Shown piece after piece: positions 22,916 to 31,716 of a DNA stretch of 33,056 bases. Origin of the DNA: Tepidiphilus sp. J10 (GTDB lineage: Bacteria > Pseudomonadota > Gammaproteobacteria > Burkholderiales > Thiobacillaceae); assembly GCA_945897865.1 (NCBI GenBank), contig CAMDHJ010000021.1:1-33056 (forward strand). The letters are read 5' to 3'. The translations under genes and the position numbers were made by a program. The notes below the pieces were generated by a model. The model did not search any database and had not been told where the DNA came from. It saw only the letters and a list, made by a program, of their open reading frames with translations. How positions within the stretch are numbered: position 1 is the first letter of the stretch; each line of letters starts with the position of its first letter.

Positions 22916-25099
22916 TTATCCACTCGCCGCAGTAGCCTGCAATCGGCGTCGATACGCCGCCACCGCCGGCCAGATCGCGGCAACCAGCAGAATCACGGTC
23001 ACGCCCACCGGCCACCAGACCGGACGATTCCATTCGGCTTGATAAGCGGCGCGTGCGGCCGGATCGATGCGGCGGTACTTGAGCGTGTTGTGCGCCATCA
23101 GATTCGGTTTGGCGTTCTGTACCCAGGCATGGCGCAAACCAAAGCTTTTCGGATGAAAGGCAAATATCCAGGGCGCATCATCGCGCGTCAGCTTGATCAT
23201 CTGGTCGATCACGGCCTGCCGCTGCGGGCCGTTGTCCATGTCTTTCATGCGTTCAAACAGACGGTCGAACTCCGGGTTCTGGTAATTTGCCGCGTTCTCG
23301 CCGCCTGTCCCCACCTTCTTGTTTGGGCCGTAAAGCAGGAACAGAAAGTTTTCCGGATCGGGGTAATCGGCGTTCCAGCCCCATTCGAAAATCTGCTCGC
23401 TGCCCTTGCTCATCTTGTCCTGGAAGCGGTTGTAGTCGGTGGCGCGGATGACCAGTTGGATGTTCAGCTTGGCAAACTGTTTGCGGAACCAGTCCATGCG
23501 GCTTTTTGCTTCCGGTCCACTGGCGGGGGTATCGAAATAGAGCGTCAATGGCTGGCCGGTTTTGCTGTCGCGCCCGTTCGGGTAGCCTGCCTCAGCCAAG
23601 AGGCGTTTGGCCAGATCCAGCGGATGGCGTTGCAACTTGCCATCCTGCCACTTAAACACTACCGGATTGACCCCTGCTTCGCCTTCCTTGTGTCCGAAAA
23701 TGCCGGGCGGCAGCGGCCCTTGTCCCGGCAAACCACGCCCGTTGAGAAAAATGGAGATGAATTCGTCGTAATCGATGGCAATCGACAATGCCTGCCGCAG
23801 TTTGCGCGAACGTTCCGACAAGCCCCCCACCACCGGGTCGAGCATATTGAACCCCATGTAGCTGAGCGACGGCCGCGCGGCGGTGGACAGCAGAATGCCG
23901 CGTTGACGCATGTCGGGTGTCAGGTCGGGTTCACCGTCGGCGTTCATCCGAATCGCCTGGTCGAAGCTGTCTGAACTGACGCCGGAAGCGTCGTAATAAC
24001 CCTGCAGGAATTTGTTCCAGTAAGGCACATCCTCCTTTTCCAGCGAAAAAATCACGGTATCGGCCAAGGGCAAACGTTTGCCGGCATCAGCCAGCAAACC
24101 AGCCTCTGCATCTCCCGGGTCGCCTTCTGCCGGATAAAAATCATCACGGTAATACGGGTTCTTTTCCAGCCGCATGACCCGGTTTGGATCGTTCTCTGCC
24201 AGGTAGAAAGCGCCGGTACCGACGGGTTGCCAATCCAGTGTGAAGTTGCGTTCCGCCATGCCCGGCTGGCGATAGAAACGTTCCGCCTCTTCTGGCACCG
24301 GCGCGAAGAACGGCATGCCCAGCCAGTAAATGAACTGCGGATATTTGCCCTTGATGCGGATGCGATAGGTGGTTTTGTCCACCACATAAGCGCCGGGGAA
24401 ATCGAATTTGCCAATATCGAGGTATGCGTCTTTTGGCACATCTTTGGCCGCCTCGCCTAACGATTTCGCCAAATCCTTCAGGCCGATGATGGTGTCCGCC
24501 ATCAAACCCAGAATCGGCGACTGCACACGCGGATGCGCGAGACGCCGAATCTGATACACATAATCAGCGGAAGTCAGCTCACGCGTTCCGGTTTCAGCAA
24601 AATCTTCGAACCGATCAAGCGCATCGAGTTCTTCCGGCTTGATCGGGATATAACGCGGTCTGCCTTGCGCATCCTTGGCGAAAGCTGGATGGGGTTGATA
24701 ACGAATGCCCGGCTTGATTCGAATCTCATATTCCGAAACCGCGATCTTCGAAACCTCGGCATTCGCCGGCAATTCACGTCCCTGGGCATCGAAATATCGC
24801 ACGCTGGGCATCGCACTAGCCGTCTCCGGTTCAAGCTGATAGGGCCGTTTCAGATAGTGATATTGCAGCGGCGGCTCATAAATATTGCCAAGGAAAATGT
24901 ACTCATTTTCGCTGTAGGAACGCGCCGGATCGAGGTGCTTGGGACGCTCGCTGAAAGCGGAGTAGACAATCGACTTGCCAGCCTCGGCAGCGGGGTATGG
25001 GCTGTTGACCTGCTGGGAGCAGGCGGAGAGGAGGAATGGAAAAACAAGCAAACCAACCAAACGCCATTGCATGCGTGCCATATGAAATATCGATGTCAT
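22916..25099 (-). CDS. Peptide-type ABC transporter substrate-binding lipoprotein
   Basis: A 727-residue SBP_bac_5 (OppA/DppA-like) protein. A lipoprotein signal ends in LLSAC (Cys27). Family features include SERPKHLDPARSYSENEY, GTGAFYLAENDPNRVMRLEKN, LRQALSIAIDYDEFI and WGWNADYPDPENFLFLLYG. It is longer than typical OppA (~540) because of inserts, and it ends with an extra hydrophobic helix (VWWPVGVTVILLVAAIW, ~695-711) before RRRLQ, unusual for a lipid-anchored protein. ATG 25099 overlaps the tacT stop (ATGA); ATG 25081 and 25072 are alternatives. No permease or ATPase genes lie nearby, so its transporter must be elsewhere or lost. Confidence 0.88.
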   Translation of the reverse strand: MTSIFHMARMQWRLVGLLVFPFLLSACSQQVNSPYPAAEAGKSIVYSAFSERPKHLDPARSYSENEYIFLGNIYEPPLQYHYLKRPYQLEPETASAMPSVRYFDAQGRELPANAEVSKIAVSEYEIRIKPGIRYQPHPAFAKDAQGRPRYIPIKPEELDALDRFEDFAETGTRELTSADYVYQIRRLAHPRVQSPILGLMADTIIGLKDLAKSLGEAAKDVPKDAYLDIGKFDFPGAYVVDKTTYRIRIKGKYPQFIYWLGMPFFAPVPEEAERFYRQPGMAERNFTLDWQPVGTGAFYLAENDPNRVMRLEKNPYYRDDFYPAEGDPGDAEAGLLADAGKRLPLADTVIFSLEKEDVPYWNKFLQGYYDASGVSSDSFDQAIRMNADGEPDLTPDMRQRGILLSTAARPSLSYMGFNMLDPVVGGLSERSRKLRQALSIAIDYDEFISIFLNGRGLPGQGPLPPGIFGHKEGEAGVNPVVFKWQDGKLQRHPLDLAKRLLAEAGYPNGRDSKTGQPLTLYFDTPASGPEAKSRMDWFRKQFAKLNIQLVIRATDYNRFQDKMSKGSEQIFEWGWNADYPDPENFLFLLYGPNKKVGTGGENAANYQNPEFDRLFERMKDMDNGPQRQAVIDQMIKLTRDDAPWIFAFHPKSFGLRHAWVQNAKPNLMAHNTLKYRRIDPAARAAYQAEWNRPVWWPVGVTVILLVAAIWPAVAAYRRRLQATAASG

Positions 25100-25593
25100 T
25101 GGGTTTGAACAGCTTCCAGGGTAGCAAGCGGCAGGAAAAGACATAACGGTTGATCGACACAAGACAGGAATCCCAAACCAGCATAGAACGCTTTTGCCTT
25201 CTCGTTCTTGGCATCGACCAATACCGCGTAAAGCCCTACCCGTTGCGAGAATTCGCGTGCCAGATGCAGCGCAAATGAAAGCAATTCCTGGCCGATACCG
25301 CGCCCTTGATGCCGACTATCCACCGCCAAACGCCCAATCCGTAGAACCGGCGCGGGATAGCGCGGCAGTTTCAGCGTGGCGGGAAATTGTTGCGTCGCCA
25401 CCTGGCCCGCGCTCAGCTTGACAAAACCGGTTACGGACACGCCATCATCCGCCAAAGCCACAAAAGTTTTGCCAAAGCCACGCCGCTGTTGCTGGCCAGC
25501 CAGGCGCTGCAGAAATTCATTCAATGCAGGCTCACCGCAATCGAAACAGGCTCGATCATGCCGCGCGGCCAGCAATTCAATCCGTGCCGGCAC
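25096..25593 (-). CDS. GNAT acetyltransferase toxin, TacT-like
   Basis: A 165-residue GNAT enzyme. RLAVDSRHQGRGIGQELL (88-105) is the acetyl-CoA-binding loop, and FYAGLGF (136-142) supplies Tyr137, the general-acid position in TacT/AtaT toxins. The N-terminal FDCGEPALNEFLQRLAGQQQRRG is typical of the toxin subgroup. These toxins acetylate the amino acid of charged tRNA and halt translation. It starts right after the DUF1778 antitoxin stop, and its own stop overlaps the start of the lipoprotein gene by 4 bases. Confidence 0.9.
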   Translation of the reverse strand: MPARIELLAARHDRACFDCGEPALNEFLQRLAGQQQRRGFGKTFVALADDGVSVTGFVKLSAGQVATQQFPATLKLPRYPAPVLRIGRLAVDSRHQGRGIGQELLSFALHLAREFSQRVGLYAVLVDAKNEKAKAFYAGLGFLSCVDQPLCLFLPLATLEAVQTQ

Positions 25594-25860
25594 TCAACGC
25601 CGCGCCATCAGTTCGCGCAACGCCGGGTTCGGCGGCGGCGGGTTTTCGCAGGCGGCGACGAAGGCCTCGAAATCGCGTTGCGACAACATCAGCGTGTCGT
25701 TATCCGCCACGATGCGCCGCGCCGCCTCGTAGGCGTTTTGCAGCATGAAGCCGGAAACCGATGTCCCCATCAACGCGGCGGCGCGCTCGATCAAGGCCTT
25801 GGCTTCCGGACTGGTACGAAGATTGATGCGGGTGGATTCGGTGTGGGTTGGTGTGGTCAT
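25594..25860 (-). CDS. DUF1778 antitoxin, TacA-like
   Basis: An 88-residue ribbon-helix-helix antitoxin of the DUF1778 family. RINLRTSPEAKALIERAAALMGTSVSGFML is the DNA-binding fold; the tail DNDTLMLSQRDFEAFVAACENPPPPNPAL is the toxin-neutralising peptide typical of TacA. ATG 25860 (MTTPTHTEST) was chosen because GGAG lies 8-9 bases upstream; a longer in-frame start at 25881 would sit inside the operator. The TacT-like toxin begins at the next base after the stop. Confidence 0.9.
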   Translation of the reverse strand: MTTPTHTESTRINLRTSPEAKALIERAAALMGTSVSGFMLQNAYEAARRIVADNDTLMLSQRDFEAFVAACENPPPPNPALRELMARR

Positions 25861-25880
25861 GTGGTAACTCCGAAAATTCA

Positions 25881-25909
25881 TGCGTCAAAGTGTACGTCAA
25901 TTTGACGCA
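25881..25909 (-). promoter_or_regulatory. Inverted-repeat operator of the TacAT module
   Basis: TGCGTCAAA (25881-25889) and TTTGACGCA (25901-25909) are perfect 9-bp arms. A third CGTCAA half-site at 25895-25900 forms a second palindrome, CGTCAATTTGACG (25895-25907). On the minus strand a TACACT -10-like box overlaps the array, with TTGGCT 16 bases upstream of it. Multiple RHH half-sites before tacA fit conditional cooperative autorepression. Confidence 0.6.
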
Positions 25910-26181
25910 CAGCCAAGCGCCCGCCGGAACACCTCCGCCACGTATTCCGGCGTTTCCTTCTGGAAAAGCACATGACGATCGGCGAAGCCTTTCCAGTCAG
26001 CCAGTTCTGCGGGCTGGAATGCTTCAAGCGTGTTGAGCAGGCTGGGAAGCAGGTCGTGTTCCAGGAAGCGTTCCACCTCGTCGCGCTTGGTATTCATGAC
26101 GAGGTAGATGCCGAAATCGAGATCGGCCTGGTCCATCTGGAATATTTCCCGCAATTTGGCGATGAACTGATGGCGCGGCAA
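25897..26181 (-). pseudogene. N-terminal fragment of a DNA methyltransferase (type III Mod-like)
   Basis: The frame reads PRHQFIAKLREIFQMDQADL, then DFGIYLVMNTKRDEVERFLEHDLLP. I recognise this as the N-terminal segment of large adenine-specific methyltransferases of type III-like restriction-modification systems, normally of several hundred to ~1000 residues. After LLPS the similarity is lost and the frame ends at ~94 residues. The only start is a TTG at 26181 without ribosome site. It sits between the DUF3368 gene and the tacAT operator. Probably a relic of a deleted restriction locus. Confidence 0.55.
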
Positions 26182-26195
26182 GACGGTGTATTCGG

Positions 26196-26699
26196 CTACT
26201 CGCCGACGTCGCGTAGTACGGCGTCGATCAGGGCTTGGCGCAAGTAGATGCCGTTGTCTTGTAAGCAATCGATATAGGGTTTGAGCGGTCCAATCAATCC
26301 AGCCTTCTTCGCGCGCCGCAAGATGCCCAGGGTACCGATGCGATCCACGCCGAATCTCTCCGCTACCCGCCGCGCCTGGGCATCGTCCAGCAATACGGTG
26401 CTGCCGGGTAGCTTCATCGCCAAGGCAATGGCTTCGGCTTCTCCGCGATCCACCAGGATGTTCAAGGTACTCAGGGAGAAAGTATCGGCATGGCATATTT
26501 CGAGCCAGTTCGCTTGGCTGACTTCATGCGAACCTGGCATGCCGGCACCCTGAACGGTGATTTCATCCCACACGGTTTGGGGTATGACGACCCGTCGATA
26601 CAGCCGGCGAAGCAAATCGAGTTGACCAATGATGGTCAGTGCTATGAGCGGTCCGCTATCGCCAATGATAGTGGACTGCAGGTTGCCGATTTCAGGCAT
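26196..26699 (-). CDS. DUF3368 PIN-like toxin
   Basis: A 167-residue protein of DUF3368, a PIN-fold group proposed as toxin nucleases. Asp14 in IIGDSGPLIAL, Glu/Asp in DRGEAEAIALA and Asp in VLLDDAQARRVAERFG are the acidic sites of the fold. LGILRRAKKAGLI near the C-terminus is characteristic. It overlaps the UPF0175 gene by 8 bases. UPF0175-DUF3368 pairs are widely predicted toxin-antitoxin modules, but few have been tested. Confidence 0.87.
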   Translation of the reverse strand: MPEIGNLQSTIIGDSGPLIALTIIGQLDLLRRLYRRVVIPQTVWDEITVQGAGMPGSHEVSQANWLEICHADTFSLSTLNILVDRGEAEAIALAMKLPGSTVLLDDAQARRVAERFGVDRIGTLGILRRAKKAGLIGPLKPYIDCLQDNGIYLRQALIDAVLRDVGE

Positions 26700-26943
26700 C
26701 TCGCAACTCGTCGGCGATCTGATCGTCGTCCAGATTGATGACTGGAATATTCAGTCGACCGAGTTCGAACATGAAGCGCAGTTTGTCCATACCGCAGAAG
26801 TCGGCGGCTTTGCCCAAGGTGAGACGGTGGGTTTCAAACAGCTTGGCGGCGAGAAGGAAGGCAAGTTCTTCTTCCAGTGCCTCCGGCGCTTTTCCGGAAA
26901 GGACCAGCAGGTCGTCGGGATAGGGCAATGACAGGGTGTGCAT
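26692..26943 (-). CDS. UPF0175 family antitoxin
   Basis: An 83-residue HTH-like protein of UPF0175. Signature parts are LPYPDDLLVLSGKAPEALEEELAFLLAAKLFE and RLTLGKAADFCGMDKLRFMFEL. Family members are predicted antitoxins paired with DUF3368 PIN-like proteins, as here. ATG 26943 is favoured over GTG 26949 because AGGAG lies 8 bases before the ATG but only 2 before the GTG. Confidence 0.86.
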   Translation of the reverse strand: MHTLSLPYPDDLLVLSGKAPEALEEELAFLLAAKLFETHRLTLGKAADFCGMDKLRFMFELGRLNIPVINLDDDQIADELRDA

Positions 26944-27034
26944 GGTCACTCTCCTGTTGGGCGCTGTGCGCGAATCATTGAATGCGGCTTGAATAGATAG
27001 ATGGTATTCACAAGATCATTGGACTTTCCAGAAA

Positions 27035-27433
27035 TTACAGCCTGATCTCACTCAGCAAATCCGGATGCCGATCCAGCACCCTGAGCAGCTTGACCAGGGC
27101 CAGGGGCGGTTTGGTCTTGCCGTTTTCATATCGGGAGAAGGCGTTGACTCCGCCACCAAACAGTTCGCCGGCTTCGCGCTGGTCCAGATCCAGTTTTTTG
27201 CGGACGCTGGCGATGAAGGCCGGATCGACAAATGCGGCATTCACCTGTCGCTGGTATTGGCCGATCAATTCGCTGTATCGATCGCCCTGCATCCGGTCCA
27301 GGATGGCTTCTCCGCAGGCCGGGCAGAAGTCACCCGTCACTTCGGGAATGAGGGTGCTCTCGCCTTTGTAGGCGTAGGCCAAATCGCGGGTGTCGTGGAT
27401 CAGTTCGGCGGCACCGCAAGAGGGACATTTCAT
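27035..27433 (-). CDS. mqsA: MqsA antitoxin/repressor
   Basis: A 132-residue antitoxin close to E. coli MqsA. The N-terminal zinc domain has CPSC and CPAC pairs (Cys3, 6, 37, 40 with this start, the same numbers as E. coli). The C-terminal XRE HTH carries VRKKLDLDQREAGELFGGGV and FSRYENGKTKPPLALVKLLRVL. It neutralises MqsR and represses its own promoter. AAGGAG (27442-27447) is 8 bases before ATG 27433 but only 2 before ATG 27439, so the shorter start is preferred. Toxin-first order, unusual for toxin-antitoxin operons but normal for mqsRA. Confidence 0.93.
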   Translation of the reverse strand: MKCPSCGAAELIHDTRDLAYAYKGESTLIPEVTGDFCPACGEAILDRMQGDRYSELIGQYQRQVNAAFVDPAFIASVRKKLDLDQREAGELFGGGVNAFSRYENGKTKPPLALVKLLRVLDRHPDLLSEIRL

Positions 27434-27435
27434 GT

Positions 27436-27738
27436 TCATAACTCCTTGAACGATACGATCAGTACGCCTTCGACGACGGTGAGCTTCACATACGCCTCAT
27501 CGCCCCTGGCGGTTTTGGCGTGGTACACGTCTTGCCAAATCTGGTGATCGGCGTGGGTGGTCATGCTTTTGTAGAAGTTGGCTGGCGTGAGTGCGAGGAT
27601 GACTTCGCACATGCCATCCAGGTCGTTGATGCCAAGATCGCGGGCGCCGTTGTAGGCACTGACCGAGGCTTTGACCTGACCGGCTTCTATCAGGGCTTTG
27701 ACAACCTTCAGCTTGTAATGGGCTACACGCTTTTCCAT
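27436..27738 (-). CDS. mqsR: MqsR mRNA interferase toxin
   Basis: A 100-residue RelE-fold RNase that cuts mRNA at GCU in E. coli. DLDGMCEVILALTPANFYKSMTTHADHQIWQDVY and VLIVSFKEL align with E. coli MqsR. The expected catalytic residues Lys57, Gln69, Tyr83 and Lys98 (E. coli 56, 68, 81, 96) are present. The gene precedes mqsA. No ribosome site is visible before ATG 27738, which may keep toxin output low. The operator lies immediately upstream. Confidence 0.94.
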   Translation of the reverse strand: MEKRVAHYKLKVVKALIEAGQVKASVSAYNGARDLGINDLDGMCEVILALTPANFYKSMTTHADHQIWQDVYHAKTARGDEAYVKLTVVEGVLIVSFKEL

Positions 27739-27748
27739 GGGCGATGAT

Positions 27749-27780
27749 TAACCTTGTTGGTTATTTTAGCAAGTAGGTTA
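27749..27780 (-). promoter_or_regulatory. mqsRA operator-promoter
   Basis: TAACC-TTGTT-GGTTA (27749-27763) matches the E. coli MqsA operator layout TAACC-N5-GGTTA. A weaker second copy (TTAGC-N5-GGTTA) is at 27766-27780. Between them, on the minus strand, TAAAAT (27763-27768) is a good -10 box, with TTGCGT about 15 bases upstream. MqsA binding here would block the promoter. Confidence 0.65.
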
Positions 27781-27885
27781 ATGACGCAAACACTGCCTCA
27801 AACGCCACATCAAGCTACCGCCCAGCGGATGGTGAACAGCCGCTGAGTGCGGCTGGCCCGGTGCAATCTCTTTGCCAGGACAGCC

Positions 27886-27976
27886 CGTAGGGCGAAACGC
27901 AATAACGCCTTCCGCCAACGCTCGGTGCATGTGGCGGAAGGCGCCGGCAAGAAGCCGCCGGCTTTTCCACCCTACG
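27886..27976. repeat. Inverted repeat in the mqsR-purA spacer
   Basis: Outer arms CGTAGGG (27886-27892) and CCCTACG (27970-27976) enclose perfect 11-bp inner arms CGCCTTCCGCC (27906-27916) and GGCGGAAGGCG (27933-27943). It shares the CGTAGG end with the repeat at 22792. The 27781-28154 spacer has no gene; apart from this, the repeat at 27988 and the terminator I see nothing in it. Confidence 0.65.
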
Positions 27977-27987
27977 TGCCGAACATG

Positions 27988-28036
27988 GTAGGGTGCGCCA
28001 TGCGCACCATCCAGCGGTGCACACGGCGCACCCTAC
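27988..28036. repeat. Second inverted repeat (GTAGGGTGCGCC)
   Basis: Perfect 12-bp arms GTAGGGTGCGCC (27988-27999) and GGCGCACCCTAC (28025-28036), with GTGCGC-CAT-GCGCAC inside the left part. Of the common GTAGGGTGCGC intergenic type. It lies 11 bases from the previous repeat, so the spacer carries two related elements in tandem. Confidence 0.7.
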
Positions 28037-28087
28037 GGAATCAATGGCTGGTTGCCTCGTACGCTGAACCGGCGCATCCAAAGCGAA

Positions 28088-28106
28088 GGGGCGGTGAAAC
28101 CGCCCC
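28088..28106 (-). terminator. Probable terminator of the hflX-purA operon
   Basis: GGGGCGGT-GAA-ACCGCCCC is a perfect 8-bp GC-rich hairpin with a 3-base loop, 48 bases past the purA stop. On the minus strand it is followed by TTCGCTTT, a weak U-tract. Placement at the operon end supports termination. Confidence 0.65.
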
Positions 28107-28154
28107 TGGGTTGCTGCGGCGCCCGCCGAAGCAGCGGGTGCGTTACTGCTACGA

Positions 28155-29471
<1,317 letters not shown>

Positions 29472-30626
29472 TTACTGAACTTGCCAGCCTTCAGCCGTCT
29501 TCACCAATCTTCGGTCACATCCGCTGTCCGCCGCGTCTGCCGCCAGCCCAGGCAATTCCACCACCACCCGCTCGCCGGCAGCGCGTAGTTGCGCCATTCT
29601 GGTCCGCAGCATTGCATCATCCGAACAGGGCGCGAGGATGCCGCCGCGCGGCGCGGGCTCCGCCAGACAATCAATGATCTGACGTAAATCGAGCGAGAAA
29701 CCGGTAGCCGGGCGACTGCGTCCGAACACACTGCCGGCACCGTCATAGCGACCACCCAATGCCACTGCGCTGGCCTGGCCACCGGCGTAGGCGGCAAAGG
29801 TCACCCCATTGTGGTAGCCGTCGCCGCGCAGGTCGGACAAATCAACAGCCACGCTGATATTGCCGAAAGCATTTCCGGCGGCGAGCAATTGGGTGAGTTC
29901 ATCCAGCGCCTGGATGATCGCCGGCTGATCAGGCAATACCAACCGCGCCTGCTGGAGGGCCGTGACATCGCCATACAAACCGGGCAATTGGCAGAATGCA
30001 TCACGCCAGGGGGCATCGAGTGCGGCACTCAGGGCTGCGACTTCCGGCACATCCTTGCCGCGCAATGCGGCAAACATGGCGGCAGCCTGCATTTCGTTCA
30101 ATTCTGCCCCTGATGCCAACGCCTGGAACAGACCGGCATGTCCGAGGCTGAGACGGGCATCCGGCACGCCGGCAATCGTCAGTGCGGCTATCAACAGTTC
30201 CTGAATCTCCAGATCCGATTCGATACCCGCATGACCAAACAGCTCGGCGCCGAGCTGGAAAGGTTCCCGACTGGTCAGGAATCCGGCCGGCTTGGTGCGC
30301 AGCACCGGGCCGGCATAACACAGGCGGGTCGCACCGTCATGATTGATCAGGTGGGCATCGATACGCGCGGCTTGCGGCGTCATGTCGGCGCGCACGCCAA
30401 GCATGCGGCCGGACAGGCCATCGACCACCTTGAAGGTTTTCAAATCAAGATCACGCGCCGCGCCGGTGAGCAGAGAATCCAGGTACTCGACCAACGGCGG
30501 GTAGACCAGGTCGTAACCATAACTGTCGAACAAATCGAGCAGACGGCGGCGCAATGCCTCCGCCTGACGGGCATAAGGCGGCAGGATATCTTCGACGTAT
30601 TCAGGAAGGAGCCAGGCTGGGGGCAT
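29472..30626 (-). CDS. hisZ: ATP phosphoribosyltransferase regulatory subunit
   Basis: A 384-residue paralogue of histidyl-tRNA synthetase catalytic domain that lacks aminoacylation function. It forms the hetero-octamer with short-form HisG and gives it feedback control by histidine. Family features: WLLPEYVEDILPPYARQAEALRR, GVRADMTPQAARIDAH, RLCYAGPVLRTKP and GGRYDGAGSVFGRSRPATGFS. Adjacent to purA, as in many betaproteobacteria, and 8 bases after the DUF2065 gene. Its presence predicts a short HisG elsewhere. Confidence 0.95.
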   Translation of the reverse strand: MPPAWLLPEYVEDILPPYARQAEALRRRLLDLFDSYGYDLVYPPLVEYLDSLLTGAARDLDLKTFKVVDGLSGRMLGVRADMTPQAARIDAHLINHDGATRLCYAGPVLRTKPAGFLTSREPFQLGAELFGHAGIESDLEIQELLIAALTIAGVPDARLSLGHAGLFQALASGAELNEMQAAAMFAALRGKDVPEVAALSAALDAPWRDAFCQLPGLYGDVTALQQARLVLPDQPAIIQALDELTQLLAAGNAFGNISVAVDLSDLRGDGYHNGVTFAAYAGGQASAVALGGRYDGAGSVFGRSRPATGFSLDLRQIIDCLAEPAPRGGILAPCSDDAMLRTRMAQLRAAGERVVVELPGLAADAADSGCDRRLVKTAEGWQVQ

Positions 30627-30633
30627 CAGATAT

Positions 30634-30825
30634 TTATTGAGTCAAAAACAAAAGCAACAAACCGGCCAGCATGGAAACCAGCCCCATGAAACGCAACTGG
30701 CCATCACTGAACTGGATCATGCGGGTGAAAGCCTCACGCCATGCGGTGGGAGACAAGAAGGGCAAGATGCCCTCCATGACCAACATCAACGCCAACGCGG
30801 GCAGGAAGATATCGCCCAGACTCAC
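30634..30825 (-). CDS. DUF2065 small membrane protein (YjeT-like)
   Basis: A 63-residue inner-membrane protein with two hydrophobic helices (FLPALALMLVMEGILPFL and MGLVSMLAGLLLLFL) around SPTAWREAFTRMIQ. This is DUF2065, which routinely follows hflC. Function unknown; a link to the HflKC-FtsH complex is suggested only by position. The start is GTG (30825); GCGAG lies immediately before it and no clear Shine-Dalgarno is seen. Gap of 15 bases from hflC, 7 bases to hisZ. Confidence 0.9.
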   Translation of the reverse strand: MSLGDIFLPALALMLVMEGILPFLSPTAWREAFTRMIQFSDGQLRFMGLVSMLAGLLLLFLTQ

Positions 30826-30840
30826 CTCGCACCCAGCGGT

Positions 30841-31716
30841 TTACTTGCCACCGCCACGCGGCGATTTCATATAGCGGAAGAACTCAGAATTCGGTTGCAG
30901 CACCATCACATCATTTTTGCTGGAAAAGCTCTGTTTGTAGGCTTCCATGCTGCGATAGAACGCATAGAACTCGGGGTTCTTGCCAAATGCTTCGCTATAG
31001 ATCGCAGACGCGCGGCCATCGCCCTCACCCTTGGTGCGCTGCGCATCGCGATAGGCTTCGGCGATGATCACTTCGCGTTGCTTGTCGGCATCGGCGCGAA
31101 TCTTTTCCGCTTCCGCCGAACCGGTGGAACGCAACTCGTTGGCGACGCGTTTCCGCTCGGCTTCCATCCGGCGATACACCGACTCGCTAACTTCAGCCGG
31201 CAGGTCGACACGCTTGATGCGCACGTCCATCACTTCGACACCGAAACGCTTCGAATCGATATCCGCCGACTTGCGCAAGGCTTCCATGACATCGTCACGC
31301 TTGCCGGAAACCACGTCATGCACGGTGCGCTTGCCGAATTCGGCGCGCATGCCGTCGTTGACGGTCTGCGACAGGCGGTTCTCCGCACGGCGTTCGTCGC
31401 CGCTGAAGCTGACGTAGAACTTCTCGACATCATTGATCCGCCACTTGACGTAGTAATCCACCAGCACGTTCTTCTTTTCCGAGGTGATGAATCGCTCCGG
31501 ATCCGCCGGATCCATGGTCAGGATGCGCGTCTCGAAATAGCGGATGTTCTGAATCAGCGGCAGTTTGAAATAGAGGCCAGGATCTTTCTTGATCGAAACG
31601 ACTTCACCCAACTGGAAGACCAGGGCTGCCTGACGTTGATCAACAGTAAACAAAGACAGCGACAGGAAGAACAGAACGCCAACCAGACCGACAACGATTG
31701 CAGCATGATTTTTCAT
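30841..31716 (-). CDS. hflC: HflC, FtsH protease modulator
   Basis: A 291-residue SPFH/prohibitin-family protein. One N-terminal membrane helix (residues ~4-23) precedes a periplasmic SPFH domain (FTVDQRQAALVFQLGEVV, GLYFKLPLIQNI). A charged coiled coil (RRMEAERKRVANELRSTGSAEAEKIRADADKQREV) drives oligomerisation. With HflK it builds the large cage around FtsH and controls proteolysis of membrane proteins. The start shares one base with the hflK stop (TAATG). Confidence 0.96.
   Translation of the reverse strand: MKNHAAIVVGLVGVLFFLSLSLFTVDQRQAALVFQLGEVVSIKKDPGLYFKLPLIQNIRYFETRILTMDPADPERFITSEKKNVLVDYYVKWRINDVEKFYVSFSGDERRAENRLSQTVNDGMRAEFGKRTVHDVVSGKRDDVMEALRKSADIDSKRFGVEVMDVRIKRVDLPAEVSESVYRRMEAERKRVANELRSTGSAEAEKIRADADKQREVIIAEAYRDAQRTKGEGDGRASAIYSEAFGKNPEFYAFYRSMEAYKQSFSSKNDVMVLQPNSEFFRYMKSPRGGGK

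Noticed and set aside
22811-23974. A 387-codon plus-strand frame opposite the peptide-binding lipoprotein gene
   Set aside because: Antisense shadow of a clear SBP_bac_5 gene, beginning inside a repeat; no family features.
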